Below, piece after piece: positions 8,204 through 14,316 of a stretch of 15,210 nucleotides of DNA. Below the pieces are notes generated by a model that worked only from the letters and a program-made list of their open reading frames with translations, was not told where the DNA came from and did not search any database. The position numbers and the translations under genes are program-made. Source of the stretch: JBIIJL01 sp044233795. GTDB lineage: Bacteria; Pseudomonadota; Gammaproteobacteria; Legionellales; Legionellaceae. The first letter of the stretch is position 1; the number at the start of each line of letters is the position of its first letter. The DNA lies in contig JBIIJL010000052.1 in NCBI GenBank assembly GCA_044233795.1, forward strand, positions 1-15,210, given 5' to 3'.

Positions 8204-9211
8204 TTATTCGGGTCTTTTAATGCGATGATCTCTAGCATGATCATCTTTGGTATTATCTTCTATATCAGGCCTTGTATTGGTTGTGCCTGCACCCGAACAA
8301 AATACATGTGTACTATCATAAATACTTAGATAGCGTCTTGCTTTGTCGGAGTTAGGATCTCCTAACACATCCCGAGCTTTTAGAATTAGAGCAATTTTTT
8401 TACTCATCTTCAGCTTAATATCTTCACTCTCTTGCTGATAATGATCTGGATGGTACCTTTTACTGAGCTTTTTAAATGCTTGATCCACGTTAGTTGGTGC
8501 GTTCGTCTCAGTATAGTTTTCGCGATCTATCTCCAAAGCGGCAAATAAATCGTCGGTATCAGATTCATTTAGGCGCTTGACCCTACATTGTTTCTTTGGG
8601 AGCTTGTGATAAGTATAGTCTGCAGGGGTAGACTTTGAGCCATAAAAATCACGTATTGCAGCACAACTTCTCGTGATCGGATAGTGCACTAAAGCAGTTA
8701 ATGTTGCAGACACACGTTGGACAATATAATTAATAGTTTGAGGTATTACTCCTAATAAAAATCCAAATAATCCACTCATTTCCTTTGGGGGGGGGTGTGT
8801 TAGATAAGTGAAAGAAAAATAGGTCCTGATGAGTAAAAGTTTTGTTCCACTAACTTCCTCGGCAACGTCTTCTTGTAGCATGACCTTTTGAAACCCTGGA
8901 CTAAAATAATTTATAATATTATCAAATACGTAATAGCCGAGATGGGATGGGACCTTTAATAGGATATCTGCCAATTTGCCGACGAGTGCTCCAATGATCA
9001 CAAAGGAAATGCCCAACAAAAAACCAAAAGGACCACTGAGATAATTTTCACGGTCTGCTAGAATGAGACCATCAAGCTTTAAGAGGGTGTCGAGGAGATG
9101 CCCAATCGCTGCAGGAATTGCGCTCAATGCTTCTCGGAGTGCGCAACTTAAACCTTCAGAAGCAATTTTTTCGCGAAGCTCAGCAACATGTTGATTATAA
9201 TTTTTTGCCAT
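8204..9211 (-). CDS. Membrane-associated J-domain protein (C-terminal J domain)
   Basis: The 335-residue protein has a J domain at its C-terminal side, about residues 219-296, with the HPD tripeptide intact at 254-256 (KRYHPDHY) and a KARDVLGDP segment as in helix IV. J domains stimulate Hsp70/DnaK ATPase, so this is a probable co-chaperone. It lacks the Gly/Phe, zinc-finger and client-binding regions of DnaJ. The N-terminal 215 residues carry hydrophobic stretches at about 60-85 and 147-175. Both begin with the same motif: LSGPFGFLLGI at 58-68 and MSGLFGFLLGV at 145-155, suggesting an internal duplication or paired membrane hairpins. The final 35 residues are charged and probably flexible. 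A run of nine C on the coding strand encodes the HPPP segment near 139-142. It is the first gene of a unit with the 460-residue gene. A secreted J-domain effector is possible but unproven. Confidence 0.85.
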   Translation of the reverse strand: MAKNYNQHVAELREKIASEGLSCALREALSAIPAAIGHLLDTLLKLDGLILADRENYLSGPFGFLLGISFVIIGALVGKLADILLKVPSHLGYYVFDNIINYFSPGFQKVMLQEDVAEEVSGTKLLLIRTYFSFTYLTHPPPKEMSGLFGFLLGVIPQTINYIVQRVSATLTALVHYPITRSCAAIRDFYGSKSTPADYTYHKLPKKQCRVKRLNESDTDDLFAALEIDRENYTETNAPTNVDQAFKKLSKRYHPDHYQQESEDIKLKMSKKIALILKARDVLGDPNSDKARRYLSIYDSTHVFCSGAGTTNTRPDIEDNTKDDHARDHRIKRPE

Positions 9212-9252
9212 GCTTTAGTTTTCCGTTGGTTATTGTTGTGCCGCTCACACCC

Positions 9253-9295
9253 ATTATAGATCACAAATAATACACAATTATTTATTTTTTGTCAC
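9253..9295 (-). promoter_or_regulatory. Candidate promoter(s) of the J-domain gene
   Basis: On the minus strand, GTGACA (9295-9290), a 17-base A/T-rich spacer and TATTAT (9272-9267) form a good sigma-70 pattern. A perfect TATAAT follows at 9258-9253 without a good -35 partner. Either would drive the J-domain gene with a leader of about 35-50 bases. Confidence 0.45.
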
Positions 9296-9363
9296 TATAG
9301 TTTGAAATTTATTTCAGTACATAAAATGATAAGAGCCATGGGTCAATCCTTTTTAATAGGGGG

Positions 9364-9385
9364 GCCTTACTAAACGGTGTAAGGC
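9364..9385. other. Small hairpin in the gap between tag and the J-domain gene
   Basis: GCCTTAC (9364-9370) and GTAAGGC (9379-9385) form a perfect 7-base-pair stem with an 8-base loop. It lies about 90 bases past the end of tag and is flanked by G runs at 9359-9364 and 9403-9410. No U-run follows on either strand, so terminator function is doubtful. The rest of the 9212-9472 gap shows only the promoter listed separately. Confidence 0.3.
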
Positions 9386-9472
9386 ATTATAACGTCCTGT
9401 ATGGGGGGGGCTATTAGTGTGTGGTTGATTCATTTATTTTCCATTTTGATTTCAACAGATATTTATCTCTCG

Positions 9473-10027
9473 TTAAATTGCACGAAAACATCCTTCAATA
9501 TGATCGTCAACTAAGCCCACAGCTTGCATGTAGGCATATATAATCGTTGTTCCAACAAAGCTCATGCCGCGGTTTTTTAAATCTTTAGATAAGGCATTGG
9601 ATGCTTCTGAATGTGTTTGGATGTCCTGGAAGGACTTGGGATGATTGACAATAGTGTGTCCGTTAACAAACCGCCAGACGTAGTTGTCAAATGAGCCAAA
9701 CTCGTGTTGTATACTTAAAAAAACACGTGCATTTTGACGTGCAGAATAGACTTTTAAGCGATTACGGATAATGCTTGGATTCATCAGTACTGTATCTAAG
9801 TCGTTGTCGCTCATCTTGGCAACGAGAGCGGGATTAAATTGTTTAAATGTTTCACGGTAGCCTATCCGTCGCTTAAGAATTGTTTCCCAACTGAGTCCTG
9901 CCTGGGCACCTTCCAGGAGAAGCATTTCAAAATGCTTTAGATCATCGTGTACAGGAATGCCCCATTCCTTATCGTGGTAGTCTTCGTAGTGGGGTTTGTT
10001 TTGGCCAACCCAAGGGCAGCGATTCAT
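9473..10027 (-). CDS. tag: DNA-3-methyladenine glycosylase I (Tag)
   Basis: Base-excision repair enzyme that removes 3-methyladenine from alkylated DNA. Its 184 residues compare with 187 in E. coli Tag and align along the whole length: opening NRCPWVG, YHDKEWGIP, FEMLLLEGAQAGLSW, FVGTTIIYAYMQAVGLVDDH. The zinc ligands of the family are all present as C4, H18, H176 and C180, and the base-binding Glu is E39. The start is set at 10027 because AAGGAG lies 7 bases upstream and the Cys ligand falls at position 4; an upstream ATG at 10108 would add 27 residues unlike the family. The gene stands alone between two non-coding gaps. Confidence 0.96.
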   Translation of the reverse strand: MNRCPWVGQNKPHYEDYHDKEWGIPVHDDLKHFEMLLLEGAQAGLSWETILKRRIGYRETFKQFNPALVAKMSDNDLDTVLMNPSIIRNRLKVYSARQNARVFLSIQHEFGSFDNYVWRFVNGHTIVNHPKSFQDIQTHSEASNALSKDLKNRGMSFVGTTIIYAYMQAVGLVDDHIEGCFRAI

Positions 10028-10123
10028 GGTTGTACTCCTTAAACTGAAATAACTATATTTAATTGAGAAGGTTAAAATGTTAACAAATAAAACAACAGGC
10101 TTATACAATGAATCAATATCATG

Positions 10124-10189
10124 GAGAATACCACTGCGGCTTAGTAAAATTTGCTTGTGAAGGATAGCCGCTTTTCACGTGGTATTCTC
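10124..10189. repeat. Large inverted repeat with alternative inner stems; possible structured RNA or small element
   Basis: GAGAATACCAC (10124-10134) and GTGGTATTCTC (10179-10189) pair perfectly over 11 bases. Inside, GCGGCT (10136-10141) can pair with AGCCGC (10166-10171). Alternatively GTGAA (10157-10161) can pair with TTCAC (10174-10178) in a local hairpin whose loop holds the AGCCGC. The two inner pairings exclude each other. It lies in the 351-base gene-free gap between the divergent tag and outer-membrane protein genes. The rest of that gap shows nothing I can name. Confidence 0.55.
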
Positions 10190-10378
10190 ACTGAAGTAAA
10201 TATCGTAAAATAGCTCGCCTATCGAAACGCTAAACGGATAAATTTGGATATGCATATAAAGCGGCATACATGAGAGCAAATTTCTTCATGACAGCAGGTG
10301 AAATGCCAGCAGAACCTAGATGAAACGTAACAGGCTGGTATTGGGATAAATAGCAATAATTTTGAATTCAGAGGGTTA

Positions 10379-11335
10379 ATGCCAAAATCTTATAAGCCTG
10401 TAAGACATATATGTTATCTGAATCGAATTGTTGATTTCCACGATGACTTAATGAAATATAAGGATACACTCAAAGAACAATTTGGTTCCGTGAGCTATAC
10501 CCAGAAGCAGAGGAACATGTTGCAAAAGTTGGATCTAAACTTTAAACCAGTATGTAAGCGCAGATCTTTTTATTATGCATCGTATTCTTTTTTGTTATTT
10601 TTTGTGGTTGCCATGATTAAAAATGCGTTTGCAGATCAGCCTTTTATTATAGATAGTCCTGAACCAACTGCATATCGTCACTATGAACTCTATCTTTATT
10701 CAACCCTAGATAAAAATAATGTCGCGGTTGAGGAGCCACAACTAAATAGTCCTGCGATGGAGTTTAATTTAGGCGTGCTACGTAACTTACACGTTCACAT
10801 CTCTGTACCTTTCGCTTGGTCTTTGCCACCTGCAGCCAATTCTGCTAACGGAATTGGTGATATTGAAGTTGGAGCTAAATATCGTTTTATTCAAGAAACT
10901 AATACTCAACCACAAGTTGCGATTTATCCAGTGGTTGAACTACCTTCCGGAAGTGCTGTTGAAAACCTAGGGAATGGAAAAATGTGGATGAAAGTTCCAA
11001 TATGGTTTCAAAAAAATTGGGGCAAATGGAAAATGACAGGTGGAGCTGGGTATGCTTTAAATTCAGCAATATATCAGCAAGTGCAGATGCGTAATTTTCC
11101 CTATGGAGGTTGGATATTACAAAAGGAAATAGGTGAGCGGCTTATTTTTGGCGGTGAGTTATATTCTCAAGGAGCTGTGAGTAAAGTACTAAGCCGTCCG
11201 TTTACTATTTTGAGTTTTGGGGGTTACTATAATTTTAGTAAGGACTTTAGTTTGCTATTTAGTGTAGGGAATTCTGTATTAGGAGAGCAGCATCTTCATA
11301 GCTATCTCGGACTATACTGGACTGGCGCTACTTAG
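10379..11335 (+). CDS. Outer-membrane beta-barrel-like protein (MetA-pathway/transporter-like)
   Basis: The mature part resembles the proteobacterial phenol-degradation MetA-type outer-membrane family. It has alternating short strands, FNLGVLRNLHVHISVPFAW, then GIGDIEVGAKYRFIQE, PVVELPSGSA, GGAGYALN and a C-terminal strand SYLGLYWTGAT ending near the C-terminus. The usual role suggested for the family is a channel or surface protein; the substrate is unknown. A basic and hydrophobic segment, KRRSFYYASYSFLLFF, ends in AFA at 83-85 and looks like a signal peptide cleaved before DQPF. That leaves a 46-residue extension ahead of Met47 (at 10517) which is odd for a secreted protein. Both ATG 10379 and ATG 10517 have GAGG only 3-4 bases upstream, so the sequence does not decide. 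Without the extension it would have 272 residues. It may be co-transcribed with the hydrolase after it, 90 bases on. Confidence 0.78.
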   Translation: MPKSYKPVRHICYLNRIVDFHDDLMKYKDTLKEQFGSVSYTQKQRNMLQKLDLNFKPVCKRRSFYYASYSFLLFFVVAMIKNAFADQPFIIDSPEPTAYRHYELYLYSTLDKNNVAVEEPQLNSPAMEFNLGVLRNLHVHISVPFAWSLPPAANSANGIGDIEVGAKYRFIQETNTQPQVAIYPVVELPSGSAVENLGNGKMWMKVPIWFQKNWGKWKMTGGAGYALNSAIYQQVQMRNFPYGGWILQKEIGERLIFGGELYSQGAVSKVLSRPFTILSFGGYYNFSKDFSLLFSVGNSVLGEQHLHSYLGLYWTGAT

Positions 11336-11425
11336 TTATTCTATTATAATGCCTGATATTTATACATATTTAATTAACACGTGTTACACTCTTCTTAATA
11401 GAGGTAGCGCCTGCAGATTTGGGAG

Positions 11426-12430
11426 ATGAAATTGAAAGATATTATTATTAACCCTGCGACACTTATGTTGGCTGGTAAGGCATTGGTTGATGAAGCTACA
11501 TTATCTATATTAGATTCTAAGCACTTACAACTTAAATTAAGTGTTTTTGACTCAGCCCCAGGTAATAGCGATAAACCGGTGGTTGTTCTACTGCACGGGA
11601 ACTCTTCTTCTAAGCGTGTTTTTGAAAAGCAAATTGAACACTACCAAGAGAAATACCGCGTAATTTCAATTGATTTGATTGGTCATGGAAGAAGTACAAA
11701 ATTTAGTGAATTAGACCAACTTCACCCAGAGGAAAAAGAGATACTTAGCAAGGCATTTTATTCTTTTCCAGCCATGGTTGCCGAAGTTGTTCAAGTCCTC
11801 AAAGAAGAAAATATTGAAGATGCGAATTTTGTTGGGTGGTCACTGGGTGGGCATGTCGCCTATGGTGTGGCTGTGGAAGCACCGGCATTGGTTTCGAGCA
11901 TTGTAAGTATTGGATCACCTCCTATTAAATTCTCAATCGATGGGCTTAAACGCGGTTTAACTGACTGGTTTGTTAATACTCTCGTTCCTCAGTGGGTTGA
12001 GCATCCAGCGCGAACGAGTGCCGAAGAGGGAGTTGCAATCCGTGGTGTTATGGGGTTTGATGAAACGGATACCTTTTTTGTTGAGGATATGATGGGAACA
12101 GATCCTCTAGTGCGAAAGCATTTATTTATGAATATTGCACAATATGATACGCCAGAATATGACCATACAGCATTAGATGGTGAAGATTTCGTACGTTCTA
12201 CATCTACACCGCTCTGCCTTTTAGTTGGTGATAAGGATATGGGCATTAATCACACATTAATCGAGTCTTTTGCAAAAGAATTAAAAAGTGAAAATTCAAT
12301 TGTTCAGATTATACCTAATGCCCAGCATGCCATATTCAAAACAAATCCAGATGAATATCATAAAATTGTTGATAAATTCCTTGATATCGTTTCTCCAGCC
12401 ATGTCACATTTTTCTAGAGGTATGCCGTAA
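11426..12430 (+). CDS. Alpha/beta-fold hydrolase
   Basis: Serine hydrolase of the alpha/beta superfamily, 334 residues. The canonical pieces are in order: oxyanion HGNSSS (57-62), DLIGHGRS (83-90), nucleophile elbow GWSLGG with S139, acid D269 or D271 in LLVGDKDMG, and catalytic H301 in PNAQHAIF. A cap region at about 165-255 precedes the acid. There is no signal peptide, so it is probably cytoplasmic; substrate cannot be predicted beyond esters, lactones or similar. Start choice is interesting: GGGAG (11421-11425) touches the ATG at 11426 with no spacer, whereas the in-frame TTG at 11432 lies 6 bases from it and is better placed, which would shorten the protein by two residues. The upstream outer-membrane protein gene is on the same strand. 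Confidence 0.92.
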   Translation: MKLKDIIINPATLMLAGKALVDEATLSILDSKHLQLKLSVFDSAPGNSDKPVVVLLHGNSSSKRVFEKQIEHYQEKYRVISIDLIGHGRSTKFSELDQLHPEEKEILSKAFYSFPAMVAEVVQVLKEENIEDANFVGWSLGGHVAYGVAVEAPALVSSIVSIGSPPIKFSIDGLKRGLTDWFVNTLVPQWVEHPARTSAEEGVAIRGVMGFDETDTFFVEDMMGTDPLVRKHLFMNIAQYDTPEYDHTALDGEDFVRSTSTPLCLLVGDKDMGINHTLIESFAKELKSENSIVQIIPNAQHAIFKTNPDEYHKIVDKFLDIVSPAMSHFSRGMP

Positions 12431-12462
12431 TCAATTGCCTAAGCAACGGATGAGTCCATATA

Positions 12463-12560
12463 CGTGTTGACAATTGCTCTACAATGTCTACGTTACCCGG
12501 CTTGTCCTTGTCATCCTGGATGATCTCTAAAACATTTTCCAAAATGAATTGTCAACAGAC
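12463..12560. mobile_element. Short inverted-repeat element related to the IS ends (possible MITE)
   Basis: TGTTGACAATT at 12465-12475 recurs inverted at 12547-12557, a perfect 11-base match 71 bases apart. Read inward from the right, the end is GGGTCTGTTGACAATTCA, which matches the right end of the decayed IS (GGGGCTGTTGACATTTGA) at 15 of 18 bases. About 100 bp in total, it has no coding capacity and fills the gap between the hydrolase and the oxygenase. A miniature element derived from an IS of the same type is likely. The left outer bases match poorly, so the left boundary is uncertain. Confidence 0.5.
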
Positions 12561-12569
12561 CCTTCTCAT

Positions 12570-13340
12570 TTATGATATTTTTTTTGAGAAGACACCCTTT
12601 AAAAAATCAATGGTACGCAAAATTTTTTGCTCTGGGCGGGGTTTAAATGAAGGTTTATCAAAAAAATACGCCTCGCCTTCAGGAGAGTGCTCAGAAAAAA
12701 AATAGTTGAATACACAGCATCGAGGTGCATTACATGTAACGGGGCTAACCGCATGCCAAGATGTGCGATTAGTTTCCATTACTACGAGTCGATTAAACAA
12801 ACTTGGAACAAGAAGATGATTTTCAATTGCTTCATCCCATAATTCGTAGTTTCCACCATTTTCTACTTTCCAATCGGGCGATACATAATAAAGGACATTT
12901 ACCGTTCGGTAGTAACATTTTTTTTCCACATCATGTGAGTTATCTATATGAGGATTAAGATAGTATCCTTTGAGTAATGTACTAATGCCCCCAGCGTAAC
13001 AGGTTGGATCTGGAACTTGCTTTGTAATTTCTGTTATTTCTTCAATGATAGCTACCACTCTAGGATCTTGGATAGCCGAATTAATGTCTTGTAATAAAGT
13101 TGGCGTATCTCTCAAATGACTATATTTTAATTTTATTTTTCCAGGACTATGCAATAGATGCATTTGGCTTGGTTTGGGAAAGTTTGTGAATATTCTCTCG
13201 GCAATTTCGATAGGCAAAAGATCATCAAGTACAAAATGTCGGGCAATTTTTATATGATGGCCTAGAAAAAATTGTTCTTTCAATTGGTTTTTGTTATCAC
13301 TTAACCGTTTGAGGATGAGATCGCTTAGTTCAGTTTTCAT
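12570..13340 (-). CDS. 2-oxoglutarate/Fe(II)-dependent oxygenase
   Basis: Double-stranded beta-helix dioxygenase of the 2OG-Fe(II) type; such enzymes hydroxylate amino acid side chains, small molecules or proteins using oxygen and 2-oxoglutarate. The iron triad is visible as H131 and D133 in NPHIDNSHD and H196 in TSWHAVSPV, with R207 in APRCCVF as the expected 2-oxoglutarate anchor. Strands around YRTVNVLYYVSPDW and GGNYELWD match the core. Of 256 residues, the N-terminal 110 are helical and unlike a known domain. The start is the ATG at 13340, because AAGGGG ends five bases upstream; a GTG at 13346 overlaps that site and is less likely. The substrate cannot be read from sequence or neighbours. 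The 3' end lies about ten bases from the short repeat element. Confidence 0.85.
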   Translation of the reverse strand: MKTELSDLILKRLSDNKNQLKEQFFLGHHIKIARHFVLDDLLPIEIAERIFTNFPKPSQMHLLHSPGKIKLKYSHLRDTPTLLQDINSAIQDPRVVAIIEEITEITKQVPDPTCYAGGISTLLKGYYLNPHIDNSHDVEKKCYYRTVNVLYYVSPDWKVENGGNYELWDEAIENHLLVPSLFNRLVVMETNRTSWHAVSPVTCNAPRCCVFNYFFSEHSPEGEAYFFDKPSFKPRPEQKILRTIDFLKGVFSKKIS

Positions 13341-13406
13341 ATACACCCCTTTTTTTGGCTCTACAAACTACGGTTGCTATTTTTTTTGTAAATGATAGGG
13401 TAGGGA

Positions 13407-13649
13407 TCAATTGCTAACACGCCCATAGGCGCCGACGCTGAATTGATAAGGATAAGATTTGTCTGAGGTCAAATCGGTATCTTTGGGTTTGTTTTCAAGA
13501 TGTATGATTTCCTTGAAAAACGTAAGTTGATATAGCTTTTCTGTATAATTATACAATCGACAAGTTGTTGGCTTGGTAGTTAAAAGCCGGATTACATGTT
13601 GCGCAGAAGGCATAATCGATAATCCATTTATAAATAATCTATTTTGCAT
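13407..13649 (-). CDS. Small hypothetical protein, 80 residues (doubtful)
   Basis: Not recognised. The ORF on the same strand as its neighbours starts MQNRLFINGLSIMPSAQHVI and ends GAYGRVSN. The composition is reasonable for a protein (mixed, with Tyr, Lys and Thr), but the ribosome site is weak and no domain, signal peptide or membrane helix is seen. It fills an otherwise empty gap of about 420 bases between the oxygenase and the DUF167 gene, which is the main argument for it. It could also be a remnant or a chance frame. Confidence 0.4.
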   Translation of the reverse strand: MQNRLFINGLSIMPSAQHVIRLLTTKPTTCRLYNYTEKLYQLTFFKEIIHLENKPKDTDLTSDKSYPYQFSVGAYGRVSN

Positions 13650-13759
13650 TGTTTGCCATTATCTCTAAGACTTACCATCGATAAACCAAGTTATGAAGGC
13701 GTTTTAGATTAGACCTTTATTACCCTATGATAAAGGATACTAGGGTTTAGTTCATCCTA

Positions 13760-14047
13760 TCAATCAAGAAATATTGATTTTGGGTTAATGGAGCAGTCAC
13801 TCACTTCTATCGTCTTATGACGAGACTTTTCTCCACGAAGTAATTTTATTTGCCCTAAAGGTATGTGAAGCTTTGTTGAAATAAATTGTAATAAGGCTTT
13901 ATTAGCTCGGCCGTCAATCGGCGGTGATGCAAGCTTAATTTTAAGTGCCTCGCCATGTAAACCTACGACTTGGGTGCATTTTGCCCCAGGTTGAATGTAT
14001 ACATTAAATATAAGATTGTCATTATTGTATCGATACCAGGAATTCAT
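13760..14047 (-). CDS. DUF167 (YggU-family) protein
   Basis: Small conserved protein of unknown function. With the start at 14047 it has 95 residues, as in E. coli YggU (96), and the family pattern runs through: MNSWYRYNNDNLIFNVYIQP, GAK, GLHGEALKIKLASPPIDGRANKAL split over residues 29-52, and RGEKSRHKTIEV at 71-82. The hydrophobic strand followed by QPGAK and the PP-DG-AN segment are diagnostic. The reading frame extends to an ATG at 14107, but those 20 residues are not part of the family, and neither start has a good Shine-Dalgarno site. The gene is commonly near yggT and proC in other gammaproteobacteria; here no such neighbour is seen, and it stands alone, divergent from the right-edge gene. 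Confidence 0.9.
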   Translation of the reverse strand: MNSWYRYNNDNLIFNVYIQPGAKCTQVVGLHGEALKIKLASPPIDGRANKALLQFISTKLHIPLGQIKLLRGEKSRHKTIEVSDCSINPKSIFLD

Positions 14048-14255
14048 TGAGAATAATACGCCCTGAAGTTTTTCTGTCGTTATTGTGCTTGTCACCTGTA
14101 CTATCATGCTGATGTTGCTATAGTGCCCGAGTTAATTATTAGGGATTATATAGTTCGAATATATTTTTGCGAAGGATTACTCCACCACCAAAGGTGTTTA
14201 CCATATCAATTAAATCGCGATGATTCACCATTACAAGAAGCGCAAAAAATATTTT

Positions 14256-14284
14256 TTGACTTATATAGCAACTTACAGTAAAAT
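14256..14284 (+). promoter_or_regulatory. Strong sigma-70-type promoter of the right-edge gene
   Basis: TTGACT (14256-14261), a 17-base spacer and TAAAAT (14279-14284) match the consensus at five of six bases in both boxes with optimal spacing. Transcription would start near 14291, giving a leader of about 26 bases before the ATG at 14317. Confidence 0.65.
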
Positions 14285-14316
14285 AATTAACCAAATAATA
14301 TTTCATTGGAAAAGAC

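Noticed and set aside
12484..12705. Plus-strand ORF of 73 residues
   Set aside because: It begins inside the short repeat element and continues antisense to the oxygenase gene; no support as a gene.
13722..13746. ACCCTA and TAGGGT as a terminator after the DUF167 gene
   Set aside because: Only 6 base pairs with a 13-base loop and no U-run on either strand.
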